A stretch of DNA of 64,000 bases from Sphaerochaeta pleomorpha str. Grapes (GTDB lineage: Bacteria; Spirochaetota; Spirochaetia; Sphaerochaetales; Sphaerochaetaceae): assembly GCF_000236685.1 (NCBI RefSeq), contig NC_016633.1, positions 62,001 through 126,000 on the forward strand, written 5' to 3'. The translations under genes and the position numbers were made by a program. Positions 8,374-17,074 of the stretch are shown here, piece by piece (positions within the stretch are counted from its first letter, which is position 1; each line of letters starts with the position of its first letter). The notes beneath the pieces are model-generated. The model was given only the letters and a program-made list of their open reading frames with translations. It did no database searches and was not told the DNA's origin.

Positions 8374-9867
8374 TCAAGGCTTGTCCTTATCCTGTGTAAA
8401 TAGCTCTTGAAAACGGTTTCTGGCATAGACTGCTGTATCATGAAACCATTTTCCCAGCGTATCGAAAGATTGCTTTTTCTTGAGATACAACATGATCACG
8501 AGCAATACTGCTAAGGTGCAAAGCCCCAGGATGATCAAAACGATTGCCAAGGGATTTTCTTCATAGAGAGCAAGTGCAAAAAGCTGGAGGGTCGCTACAT
8601 ATCGCATGATATAGGTGTTTGCAGGGGAGGGAAGTTCAACCATAGTTATTTCTTTACTGTCTCCGATTTTTGCAATCAAGTAATGAAAATAACTATCTTC
8701 GGTCAATAATTCTGCACCTGCACCGCCTGTAATGAGATATCTCACCCCTTTTGAATAGTATTCCTGATAACTATGGATATGAGAAAGGTAGACCGTATCG
8801 ACAGAGTATTTGCTCATGAGCTCTTCAAATCGGCTGGCTTCCTCCCTGTCCTGAAAACCATGGTTCATACTTTTGCTCACGCTATAGGAATCGAGTTTTC
8901 TTTCGACCCAGTTGGAGTTCCCGTCCAACGAGCGTACATACGAGGGAATCAGGTTGGGATTTGTCCCCGGTCTTGGATCAGTGGAAGGAATATGGGTAAT
9001 GACAAAAATTTGTTTTCCCTTGGCCTTGGCAAGGTCTTTCTCCAGCCAGGAATATTGAGCTTCTGAAATTGCTGTTTTCTCAGCCCAGCCAGGGGAGGAG
9101 TCAAGAAATACAAAATGGCTCGTAGCATAGTCAAAGGAATAGTAGGCAGGTCCATAGAGCATCGTGTAGGTTTCTCGGCCGTTTCGCCGTACATCATGGT
9201 TGCCAAGGGTTGTACAGATGGTTGAGGATAAATTGGAAATCATCTTATCGAACAATCTGTATTGGTTGGGCTTCCCACTGAAGACCAGATCCCCGTTGTC
9301 TATTACAAATACTGGCTTAATTCCATTTACCTGTTGGATAATCTGATCAAATGTATCGTATCCATCCCTGTTGTCTCCCAAGATGACATAAGAATCATGC
9401 AAGGTCGAGGTTGGCTGCACAGGCTGTATATTCACCGGTTGTCCCTTCTCGACATGCAGGAGGATACGCACCGAATTATTCGATACCTGCTGTAAGTCCA
9501 CTTTGTTACCAGCGAGTGCTTTTGCATAGAGGTCAGGGTTTATGTTTTCAACAATCAAGGAAATAGATTCTTGCAACGTTGCCTGTACCTGAAGGGAAGG
9601 CAATGGTGACAAAGCCCTGATGACAATACTTGTGGAGTTGTCTGAAGGATCTTTGATCAAAGCTTTGACAAATCCATTTGTCACCGTGATGGTAGCTTGG
9701 TTATTTGTATAGGTAGAAGAAGCATCCTCTGGATTGAATTGCAAGGGGATGCTTTCGAAATTATCATGCACTGTATACCTTGAAAACGAATTGAACAGAA
9801 AGAGGCCTATGCCTACCATAAGGCAGAGCATGACGAAAAGAACCAAAACAGGTATAAATTTTTTCAT
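8374..9867 (-). CDS. Membrane-anchored calcineurin-like metallophosphoesterase
   Basis: This 497-residue protein has an N-terminal transmembrane anchor (about 5-27), a region facing outside, and a second transmembrane helix near 430-455 with a basic cytoplasmic tail. The two-metal phosphoesterase motifs run in order: VILGDNRDG in place of the usual D-x-H block, VIDNGDLV, LGNHD, VITHIP and LSHIHSY, covering about residues 180-370. The first block lacks the usual D-x-H but keeps an aspartate. An N-terminal beta-rich region of about 130 residues precedes the catalytic domain. The substrate is unknown and could be a nucleotide, phospholipid or phosphoprotein outside the membrane. It stands alone on the minus strand, with no operon partner. 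Confidence 0.85.
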   Translation of the reverse strand: MKKFIPVLVLFVMLCLMVGIGLFLFNSFSRYTVHDNFESIPLQFNPEDASSTYTNNQATITVTNGFVKALIKDPSDNSTSIVIRALSPLPSLQVQATLQESISLIVENINPDLYAKALAGNKVDLQQVSNNSVRILLHVEKGQPVNIQPVQPTSTLHDSYVILGDNRDGYDTFDQIIQQVNGIKPVFVIDNGDLVFSGKPNQYRLFDKMISNLSSTICTTLGNHDVRRNGRETYTMLYGPAYYSFDYATSHFVFLDSSPGWAEKTAISEAQYSWLEKDLAKAKGKQIFVITHIPSTDPRPGTNPNLIPSYVRSLDGNSNWVERKLDSYSVSKSMNHGFQDREEASRFEELMSKYSVDTVYLSHIHSYQEYYSKGVRYLITGGAGAELLTEDSYFHYLIAKIGDSKEITMVELPSPANTYIMRYVATLQLFALALYEENPLAIVLIILGLCTLAVLLVIMLYLKKKQSFDTLGKWFHDTAVYARNRFQELFTQDKDKP

Positions 9868-9954
9868 CAGTTAGGCTTCCCCCTTCTTAGGTTTGTAGCC
9901 TATCACCGAAACAGGTAAAAATATACTCTTCAATGCAAAAGAGAACCTGAGAGC

Positions 9955-10470
9955 TCAGGATGCAGCTTTTTCTTCGAAAACGCGAAAGATGAGGGTCAGG
10001 GCAAGGGCAACCAGACACCCGAGGATAACCGAGAAAATGCGTTCAAGGGCAATGCTCCATTTTGCTGATTCAAATTCTTGGATAAACACGATGACCAAGG
10101 CGGCCAGGGCACTTCTGGTAGCCTGCGAGTAATTGAGGAAACTGCAAACCAATATGGTTGCAAGTACCCCGATACACAGCGATATAAGTTGGGGAAAAGG
10201 TATAAAGAAACAGAGAAGGCCCACGATTCCCCCTGTCAGGTTTGCCTTGATCCTATTCAAAGGTAACTGGATGGAATTGTTCCAGTCCGGGGCCAAGACA
10301 AGCAGAAGCGATATGATCGACCAATAGAGATGATATTGGGGGATTGCTTTGTATAAGGCATAGCAAAAGATGGTTCCTACCAGACATTTAAGCAGGTAGA
10401 GAAAGAAGACCGTATTCCAGATTTCTGTTTTTATACGAAGCAAGGTGGGGGTTTTGTCTGGTTTTTCCAT
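9955..10470 (-). CDS. FUSC/aromatic acid exporter-like membrane protein
   Basis: The product of about 171 residues is almost entirely membrane, with five to six predicted helices. It resembles the N-terminal membrane half of FUSC/ArAE proteins: WSIISLLLVLAPDWNNSI, LNRIKANLTGGIVGLLCFF and ERIFSVILGCLVALALTLIF match the repeat-with-arginine pattern of that family. Full-length transporters carry a cytoplasmic domain that is missing here, so this is a short form. ATG 10470 has AAGGAT six bases upstream and is preferred over the earlier in-frame ATG at 10494. Its role, export or envelope, is uncertain. It is divergent from the DOMON gene. Confidence 0.7.
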   Translation of the reverse strand: MEKPDKTPTLLRIKTEIWNTVFFLYLLKCLVGTIFCYALYKAIPQYHLYWSIISLLLVLAPDWNNSIQLPLNRIKANLTGGIVGLLCFFIPFPQLISLCIGVLATILVCSFLNYSQATRSALAALVIVFIQEFESAKWSIALERIFSVILGCLVALALTLIFRVFEEKAAS

Positions 10471-10551
10471 ATGCATATCCTTATCGTTTTGCAATTGTTG
10501 TGCAAGTATGCATTACCTTGTAGCGAAATAATTGCCAAAGTATCATTATCC

Positions 10552-10580
10552 TTTCAACTGGGAAGTGGTTGTATTACAAT
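10552..10580 (+). promoter_or_regulatory. Possible promoter of the DOMON gene
   Basis: TACAAT at 10575-10580 lies 17 bases after a weak -35, TTTCAA (10552-10557), and 32 bases before the start codon. The spacing is good, but the -35 match is only partial. Confidence 0.35.
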
Positions 10581-10612
10581 AAGTAAGAACTCTCAACAAA
10601 TGTAAGGAGTCA

Positions 10613-11119
10613 ATGATGAATCAGAAAAAATCTCTATTGTTGGCCTTGTTTGCCTGTGTGTTTGTGTTCAGTGGGTTTTCTGAAACCGTTATTGCAGACA
10701 ATTGGACCCTATCCTGGGAATTCGTGGGAAGTGAAATAGAATTTACCTTGAAAGCCCCAACAACCGGTTGGGTTTCCATCGGATTCAACCCCAGCAGGAT
10801 GATGAAGGATGCTGAATATGTGCTTGCTTACGTGAAAGATGGTGAAACGGTAGTCAGGCAAGATTTCGGAACCGGTATGTTTTCCCATAAAGCCGTTACA
10901 GAATTGGGCTGGAAGCAGAACCTACGTGTGATTTCAGGCAGTGAGGAGGGTGGGAATACAAGCATCGTTTTTACGCTTCCCCTCACCTGGGGAGAAGCGT
11001 ATGGCACAAAATTTGAGAAAGGGAAAACCTATAAGATACTGCTCGCCTATGGCCCTTCAAATGCCGATAACTTTACTTCCAAACATCGGAAAAAGGAATC
11101 AATAACCCTCACGCTGTAA
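10613..11119 (+). CDS. Exported DOMON-domain protein
   Basis: This 168-residue secreted protein has a signal peptide (about 1-28) and a single DOMON domain: WTLSWEFVGSEIEFTLKAPT, GWVSIGFNPSRMMKDAEY and SIVFTLPL. DOMON domains bind haem or sugars. A methionine at about residue 63 or 64 and the histidine in TSKHRKK near residue 160 could be axial haem ligands as in cytochrome-type DOMON proteins (inference). In an anaerobe it may act as a small redox or ligand-binding protein in the periplasm. Two ATGs (10613 and 10616) share the same AAGGAG, and the second has slightly better spacing. It is followed by a hairpin terminator. Confidence 0.8.
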   Translation: MMNQKKSLLLALFACVFVFSGFSETVIADNWTLSWEFVGSEIEFTLKAPTTGWVSIGFNPSRMMKDAEYVLAYVKDGETVVRQDFGTGMFSHKAVTELGWKQNLRVISGSEEGGNTSIVFTLPLTWGEAYGTKFEKGKTYKILLAYGPSNADNFTSKHRKKESITLTL

Positions 11120-11120
11120 A

Positions 11121-11168
11121 CAAGAGACCTGCTTGGGCAAGTATGAGCTACCTCTGACAGGTCTCTTG
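11121..11168. terminator. Long-loop hairpin terminator
   Basis: Perfect 11-base arms (CAAGAGACCTG at 11121-11131 and its complement at 11158-11168) flank a 26-base loop, between the convergent DOMON and LCCL genes. It fits a bidirectional stop, although the loop is large and no T tract follows. Confidence 0.5.
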
Positions 11169-11175
11169 TCAGGGA

Positions 11176-11652
11176 CTACCAGATGACTGCAGTGCCCTGT
11201 GGCCCGATAAATACAAAGCTTCCATACCAGCTGTCGTAACTTTGGGAGGTGACCCCATTGCGCGTAGATCCTACATAGTTGTCGATGCCTTCCCTGATTT
11301 CAAACGTTACAGTCCCCCCTTCTGCAAAGGTAATAAGTCCCATATGTACGGCAGCAGTCCCTATGCTGGAATCATCTGTATAGATTGCGGTTCCCCAGAT
11401 TGTATGGGGTTGTCCTCCAGGAGGAATTTCTATCGTGAAACGTTGCCCGATCTCTCCGCTGAAATCTCCAGCAGTTATTCCCCAGGTAAATTGTTGGGGA
11501 ATGATTTCCTCGATGACCGGCTCTTCCTTTTCTGCAACCATTGGGGGCATTGGTTCAAAGAACTGAAGATTTCCTGCTGTCGAGCAAGAGGTCAGGACGA
11601 TGGCCACGATAGCGCAGACTAGTACCGTAACATAGTGATCCTTGTGTTTCAT
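11176..11652 (-). CDS. Lipoprotein with an LCCL domain
   Basis: The 158-residue product has a signal peptide ending IVLTSC, a clear lipobox with cysteine near residue 22, then a proline- and glutamate-rich linker and a C-terminal LCCL domain. LCCL hallmarks are GTAIYTDDSSIGTAAVHMG, GGTVTFEI, and YVGSTRNGV followed by SYDSWYGSF (about residues 92-150). The domain is best known from eukaryotic extracellular proteins and appears sporadically in bacteria, where it is thought to bind lipids or carbohydrates. The cysteines of the eukaryotic domain are absent. ATG 11652 has GGAGGAG upstream. It stands alone, facing the DOMON gene. Confidence 0.82.
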   Translation of the reverse strand: MKHKDHYVTVLVCAIVAIVLTSCSTAGNLQFFEPMPPMVAEKEEPVIEEIIPQQFTWGITAGDFSGEIGQRFTIEIPPGGQPHTIWGTAIYTDDSSIGTAAVHMGLITFAEGGTVTFEIREGIDNYVGSTRNGVTSQSYDSWYGSFVFIGPQGTAVIW

Positions 11653-11953
11653 AAGCTCCTCCAACGTAGAATTTACCTTTACAGGATAGGCATTTAGTAT
11701 AACACTGAGTAGGTGATTTGGAAATATGAGCTTATTTTGTCATACTAATGGTTCTGATAGGATTACCTTCCCTCTTTGACTGGTATCCCCCTATTCCTTT
11801 TTGCTAGGTTATATATGTTTTTAACAGAAAAAATTACGATAAACAGGTGACATTGCATCGTGCAGAGGTTAATCGTTCTTTACCAGGGGCCAGTCCGATG
11901 GTACACTTTACTATCTTTATGGGGTATAATCGCCAGCATTGTGGGGGTAGCCT
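11653..11953. other. Divergent intergenic region, about 300 bp
   Basis: This region lies upstream of the LCCL lipoprotein (minus strand) and the signalling operon (plus strand). It is AT-rich. I see no open frame of note, no hairpin of terminator quality and no clear promoter that I would place with confidence. Confidence 0.4.
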
Positions 11954-13024
11954 TTGAACACCATCTTGATTGTCGATGATTCAAATACTGACAGTATTCT
12001 GATAGGTGCGATGTTGCGCTCAAATTTTGTCATGTATGCAAAAGATGGTATCCAGGCACTCGAGATTGTTGCAAGTGGCCAACACATAGACTTGATCCTC
12101 CTTGACCTCCATATGCCCCTGCTGGATGGATTCGGCGTAATGGCTGAGCTGAACAAATTGAAGAATGAGATTCCTGTCATGATTCTTACCAATTCCGATG
12201 AAATCGAAAAAGAAATAAAGGGATTGGAGCTTGGAGCCGTTGATTACATTCGCAAACCATTGAACATTCTTGCCTTGAATAAACGGGTGGATATCCAGCT
12301 GAAATTGATAGAAGCTACCAAGAACATCAAGCATAACAACAAAATATTGGAAGAGACTGTTCGGTTGCGAACAAGAGAAGTCCTCAAGACCAATGAAATT
12401 ACAATAAATGCCTTGATCAGGCTTCTGGAAATAAGAAACATTGAATCAAGCAATCATTCCAAGCGAACCCAAGCCATGATGGAAGTGTTGTGCAAAGAAA
12501 TTGTAGGGCTCGACCTCCCAGGTTATTATTTGGATGAAAAACAAATACTTGATCTTATCCATACTGCTCCGCTGCATGATATTGGGAAGGTGGGAATTCC
12601 AGACAGTATTCTCCTCAAAAAAGGCAAACTGAATCCTGAAGAATTTGAAATCATGAAACGCCATGTGAAATTTGGAGTTGAAGCGTTGGAATTTGGGACT
12701 AGCGGAGAAACCTTTAAATTCGATTTTATCAAAACTGCCAAAGAGTTGATCGGGTCTCACCACGAATGGTTCGATGGCAGTGGATATCCCAACGGGCTGG
12801 CAGGTACTGCTATTCCCCTTTCTGGCCGTCTGATGGCTATTATCGATGTATATGATGCTTTGACCAGTAAACGTATCTATAAAGAAGCTATGACACATCA
12901 AGAAGCAATGGCAATTTTATATGAGGAAAAGGAAAGTCATTTTGACCCTGTAGTATTCCAAGCCTTTTTACACATGCAGATGGAAATTCTGGATATTGTG
13001 AAGGCAAATTCGTCAAAAACGTAA
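11954..13024 (+). CDS. Response regulator with HD-GYP phosphodiesterase domain
   Basis: The 356-residue product has an N-terminal receiver domain with phospho-acceptor Asp51 (LILLDLHMP) and Lys101. A coiled linker of about 30 residues leads into an HD-GYP domain with HD at 208-209 (LHDIGKVGIPD) and HHE...GYP at 269-279. In this last motif the usual HHExWDGSGYP tryptophan is replaced by phenylalanine. HD-GYP enzymes hydrolyse cyclic di-GMP, so phosphorylation by a partner kinase would control second-messenger levels. The next gene, nine bases downstream, encodes the likely partner. The start is TTG at 11954 with only a weak GGGGGT upstream, so the exact start is less certain than the function. 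Confidence 0.9.
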   Translation: MNTILIVDDSNTDSILIGAMLRSNFVMYAKDGIQALEIVASGQHIDLILLDLHMPLLDGFGVMAELNKLKNEIPVMILTNSDEIEKEIKGLELGAVDYIRKPLNILALNKRVDIQLKLIEATKNIKHNNKILEETVRLRTREVLKTNEITINALIRLLEIRNIESSNHSKRTQAMMEVLCKEIVGLDLPGYYLDEKQILDLIHTAPLHDIGKVGIPDSILLKKGKLNPEEFEIMKRHVKFGVEALEFGTSGETFKFDFIKTAKELIGSHHEWFDGSGYPNGLAGTAIPLSGRLMAIIDVYDALTSKRIYKEAMTHQEAMAILYEEKESHFDPVVFQAFLHMQMEILDIVKANSSKT

Positions 13025-13033
13025 AGGAGTCAT

Positions 13034-15943
13034 ATGCCGAAAGGAATTGCAAACAAACTGTGCATTTGTCTTATATGCACGTTGTGCATGGTTCCTTCGG
13101 TTTGTTTTTCCGCATCTGTTGCATTGTCCTTGGATGAGGCAGCTTTTATTTCAGCACATCCGACAATCCGCATCGGAATAGACCGTGAATTCGTCCCGTT
13201 TGAATTTATTGACAGTAATGGTACCTATTCGGGAATTTCTTCTGAGATTCTTGCATTGATTGCTGCAAACACAGGTTTGTCCTTTACCTATGATTCTGCA
13301 TTGGGTTGGGACGATACGGTTGAAAAAGCAAAGATACAGGAAATCGACCTGCTGCCAGCGGTGGCAATTACCGAGGACCGGAAACAGTATCTGACGTTTA
13401 CAAGTCCCTACATCTCTTTTCAGCAGTCCATTGTCATAAAGAATACAAATACCAGTATCAAAGGTATTGAAGACCTTTTCAATCGTCAGGTCGCTGTGCA
13501 AGTAAATACCTTCTGGGAAGGTTTTCTCAACGACTATCCCCTTATCGGAAAACGACAGTATGAAAACGTTGAGAAAGCACTGCTTGCGGTAAACAGAGGA
13601 GAGGAGGTTGCCTACATAGGCAACGAAACCTCTTCGATTTATTGGGCAAGGAAACTGGGCCTTTCGGAATTGAAATTCATTCCCCTGAAGCAAGAACCTG
13701 AGCAACAATTGAGTTTTGCCGTCCGCAAAGATTGGTCTTTGTTGGCTTCAATAATAGAAAAAGGGGTACAGTCAATATCCGAGCAAGAATTCAATGAAAT
13801 TTTCGACCATTGGATTCTTGTGGAAAAACCTACGGATTATTCCCTTGCCATACGCATTTCCCTATTCGCTGGTGCCTTGATTCTCTTTGTGGCCTTGGTT
13901 TCGGTCTTTTGGATCAGAAAACTGAAACAGGAAATTATCAATAAGGACAATACGCAAAAGGATTTGGAAATCGAAAAGCAGAAAGCCGAGTTTGCAGATA
14001 AAGAAAAATCGCGTCTTATGGCAAGGATTTCCCATGAAATCAGGACTCCCTTGAACGGAATCAATGGGACTACCTATCTATTGGAAAAATCAGAGCTTTC
14101 AATAACCCAGAGGAGATATCTATCCATCATTTCGGGGGCAACCCATACAATGCTTTCCCTTATAAATGATATTCTCGAATACTCGAGGATTGATGAACAT
14201 TGCCTTGCCTTGCAAGAAATTCATTTTCACCTTGATGAGATAATCAGGGAAATTCTATCGTTGGAAGATTGGGCAGCGAAGCAAAAGAAACTGAAGGTTC
14301 ATGTTCGTATCGATGAAGATGTTCCCTTGGTTCTGAGAGGGGATAGCGGAAAGCTTTCACAGATTCTTACCAACCTTATTCACAATGCCATGAAATTTAC
14401 CCTACAGGGAAGCATTGATGTACATGTATCAGTGCAACTTAAAGAGAATGACCACTGTATCATTGTCATTGCGATTCAAGATACCGGTATTGGCATGACA
14501 GCGCAGCAGGTTGAAGGAATATTCCAACCTTTCACCCAAGCCGATGATTCCATTTCCCGTCGATTTGGAGGATCCGGGTTAGGGCTTTCCATTGTGAAAG
14601 GCTTGGTTACCCTCATGCAGGGGACCATCGATGTTTTCTGTGAACTAGGCAAAGGATGCACCTTTACCGTTGCGCTTCCTTTCAAAATTGACCACCAGGA
14701 GGAATCGTCAGGATGCAATGATTGTGCTACTTCTCTCCGTCTCGATTGCAGGCACGCTTTGCTGGTAGTCAAGAACAAGGAATCGGTTGCTGCCGTAGGA
14801 TCCTTGTTGACTTCCTATAAAATTAAATATGATTTGGTCGACTCGGAGCGCTTGGCTATATCCTTGCTTGAAGCCGATTCCTATGAGGCAGTAACTCCCT
14901 ATTGCCTATTGATTATGGATGCCGTTTCTTGGAATACAAGGCCCAGGCAATTGCTCGATTTTTTGGCAGGAAAGAACAAGAACAAGACCAAGCCTACTGT
15001 AAAAACCCTGTTGCTTCTTGAAGATGATAGCAATTTCAACCCCTTGGAGAGTAAGGATAGTGATAATGGCCCTGATTTGGTTTTGTCCTTACCTGTCAAC
15101 AGTTCAGTTTTTTATAACGCAATGCTTGGATTGTTTCTTCCTGAGGATAGTCTTCCTTCCCCCGTTCCTGAACCAGAGATAGTGCGTATCAAAGACACGC
15201 ACTATCGCGTTTTGGTTGTCGAGGATAACAAAATCAACCAGATTATTTGCAACGAGGTTTTAACAAGGAGTGGATTTCAGGTAACCCTTGCCTCCAATGG
15301 AAAAGAAGGGGTGGAGTATTTCAAGCAAATGGGGGATGAAGTCGATCTTATCCTACTCGATTTGCACATGGATGTAATGAATGGATATGAAGCCTTGGCC
15401 ATGATACGGAGTTTGAACAAGAGAATTCCTATTGTAATAACCTCGGCTGACCTCCTTGAAATTGCAAAAACGCGGGCTTTGGGGTTGGGTGCCTCTGAGT
15501 TTCTTGGCAAACCCTACAATCCTGATGAATTGATCCAGATCAGTAGTGAGTTGATAATCAATTATCGGGTTTTCGAGGCAGGTACCAGATGTATCGATAT
15601 TGATGAAGGGTTGCTAAGGGTAGGGGGGGATACTCATCTATACAACCTGGTGATAAGTTCGTTCTTACAAGAATATGAGCAGGAAAGCGTTCTCTTGATG
15701 ACCCAGATTAAGGCCAATCAATATATCCAAGCCTTTGAAACCGTGCATAAAATCAAAGGGGCCTGCGGTTCGATCGGGGCTACCGTGGCTCAGACTCTCG
15801 CCGCACAAGTACAAAGCCTGCTCAATGAGGGATATTCTCAAGAGATGCTGGAAAAGGCAGCATTACTGGAGACTGAATTGCGGGGTGTGCTTTTTGAAGG
15901 TGCCAGGTGGAAAGAACGTTACGAAACTTCGTATAGAAAATAA
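13034..15943 (+). CDS. Hybrid sensor histidine kinase with periplasmic family 3 binding domain, two receivers and HPt
   Basis: The 969-residue multidomain sensor has a signal sequence or first helix (1-27), an SBP_bac_3-type periplasmic ligand domain (about 40-260, starting TIRIGIDREFVPFEF), a transmembrane helix (about 272-293) and a short coiled coil. Next come HisKA with His334 (ISHEIRTPLNG) and an HATPase with the N and G boxes DTGIGM and GGSGLGLS. A degenerate receiver follows at about 575-695, then a canonical receiver with Asp776 (LILLDLHMD) and a C-terminal HPt with His905 (VHKIKGACGS). It senses a small periplasmic solute, perhaps an amino acid. Phosphate could pass from the HPt to the HD-GYP regulator just upstream. 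AAGGAGTCAT precedes the ATG. Confidence 0.93.
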   Translation: MPKGIANKLCICLICTLCMVPSVCFSASVALSLDEAAFISAHPTIRIGIDREFVPFEFIDSNGTYSGISSEILALIAANTGLSFTYDSALGWDDTVEKAKIQEIDLLPAVAITEDRKQYLTFTSPYISFQQSIVIKNTNTSIKGIEDLFNRQVAVQVNTFWEGFLNDYPLIGKRQYENVEKALLAVNRGEEVAYIGNETSSIYWARKLGLSELKFIPLKQEPEQQLSFAVRKDWSLLASIIEKGVQSISEQEFNEIFDHWILVEKPTDYSLAIRISLFAGALILFVALVSVFWIRKLKQEIINKDNTQKDLEIEKQKAEFADKEKSRLMARISHEIRTPLNGINGTTYLLEKSELSITQRRYLSIISGATHTMLSLINDILEYSRIDEHCLALQEIHFHLDEIIREILSLEDWAAKQKKLKVHVRIDEDVPLVLRGDSGKLSQILTNLIHNAMKFTLQGSIDVHVSVQLKENDHCIIVIAIQDTGIGMTAQQVEGIFQPFTQADDSISRRFGGSGLGLSIVKGLVTLMQGTIDVFCELGKGCTFTVALPFKIDHQEESSGCNDCATSLRLDCRHALLVVKNKESVAAVGSLLTSYKIKYDLVDSERLAISLLEADSYEAVTPYCLLIMDAVSWNTRPRQLLDFLAGKNKNKTKPTVKTLLLLEDDSNFNPLESKDSDNGPDLVLSLPVNSSVFYNAMLGLFLPEDSLPSPVPEPEIVRIKDTHYRVLVVEDNKINQIICNEVLTRSGFQVTLASNGKEGVEYFKQMGDEVDLILLDLHMDVMNGYEALAMIRSLNKRIPIVITSADLLEIAKTRALGLGASEFLGKPYNPDELIQISSELIINYRVFEAGTRCIDIDEGLLRVGGDTHLYNLVISSFLQEYEQESVLLMTQIKANQYIQAFETVHKIKGACGSIGATVAQTLAAQVQSLLNEGYSQEMLEKAALLETELRGVLFEGARWKERYETSYRK

Positions 15944-15955
15944 ACAGGGGAAAGC

Positions 15956-17059
15956 ATGGAACTTATAAAAACAGGAAATCCTAGGGTAGAAAAGCTGGTC
16001 CAATATCTTCAAATCCTTTGTACAGGGATCTGTGAAAAAGAGAATTATGATTCCTATAGAGACATTTTGGAAACTGCCACTCCCTTTGAAGTGAACAAAG
16101 CCCTTTCTATCGTTCTTGCAGGGGCTACTTCTTTTTCTGATTACATGCTGCCTGTTTCGAGGTTTTTTCGTTCGGTCGGAAAATCGCTTGACAGCCAAAT
16201 AGTGGCTGCCTATCCCCCGTCGCATATACTTAGCCGACTTTCTGCAGAGAATACTGCTATTGCTGCCTTGTGTTCTGCACTACAAGTCTTATCAAAACAA
16301 GTTCATTTGAAAACCCTTAATAGGGAAGTTTTGGTCAACTTTGTCGCATCCTTTGGCTTGCTCAATTCCCACTATACTGCCTTGCAGAACGAGTTGTTTC
16401 CTTTATTCGAAAAAGCTACCGTTGACCATGCCTGTGTCAAATTGATGTGGAGTATCCAGGACCTGGTACTGGATGCACAGAAAAAAATCATTCAGTTTGA
16501 TACTTCCCTGTCAATGGATGAATTCTGGAAACTGTTCGGAAAGTTTTTTTCCTTGGTAGAGATTCTGGTATATCGTGAAACAAGGGTTTTGTTTCCCGTT
16601 GCCTACCGAGCTATTTCCCAGGAATATGAAAAAGAGAATTCCTTGGTAAAAGGTGTCTCTCTTGCACGTTTTGTCTCGAATACCGGTTCGTTGGCGTTTG
16701 GAGAACTAGAAGCAATTTTTAAATTGCTTCCCCTTGATATCGCCTTCATCACTGCAGATGACAAGGTAGCCTTCTACTCTGATCCTCCACACAGGATTTT
16801 TCCTCGGAGCCCGGCAGTACTAAAAAGGCTGGTGCAAAACTGCCACCCTATGAAAAGTGTTCAAACGGTTGAAGCAATACTATCCTCTTTCAAGGACGGA
16901 AGCAAAGATTCTGCAGAATTCTATCTCACCGTACAGGGGCGTTTTATCCATATTGAATACTTTGCCGTAAAAAACAACCAAGGTACCTATCTTGGTACCT
17001 TGGAAGTAACACAGGATGCCACGCGTCTTCGTGCCCTTGAAGGGGAAAAACGCCTATGA
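15956..17059 (+). CDS. DUF438 protein with hemerythrin-like region and C-terminal PAS domain
   Basis: The 367-residue cytoplasmic protein shows the DUF438 architecture: an N-terminal helical DUF438 segment (about 10-85), a middle hemerythrin-like helical region (about 95-235) and a C-terminal PAS domain (about 245-360, DIAFITADDKVAFYSDPPHRIFP). In the usual family the middle region has HYxRKEN.LFP, MWSxHDEI and similar iron ligands. Here the segments read HYTALQNELFP and MWSIQDLVL, so several ligand histidines are gone. It is third in an operon with an HD-GYP regulator and a hybrid kinase (12-base spacing), so a signalling or redox-sensing role is likely. ATG 15956 has GGGGAA upstream. Confidence 0.8.
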   Translation: MELIKTGNPRVEKLVQYLQILCTGICEKENYDSYRDILETATPFEVNKALSIVLAGATSFSDYMLPVSRFFRSVGKSLDSQIVAAYPPSHILSRLSAENTAIAALCSALQVLSKQVHLKTLNREVLVNFVASFGLLNSHYTALQNELFPLFEKATVDHACVKLMWSIQDLVLDAQKKIIQFDTSLSMDEFWKLFGKFFSLVEILVYRETRVLFPVAYRAISQEYEKENSLVKGVSLARFVSNTGSLAFGELEAIFKLLPLDIAFITADDKVAFYSDPPHRIFPRSPAVLKRLVQNCHPMKSVQTVEAILSSFKDGSKDSAEFYLTVQGRFIHIEYFAVKNNQGTYLGTLEVTQDATRLRALEGEKRL

Positions 17060-17074
17060 CAAGCAAAGACAATC

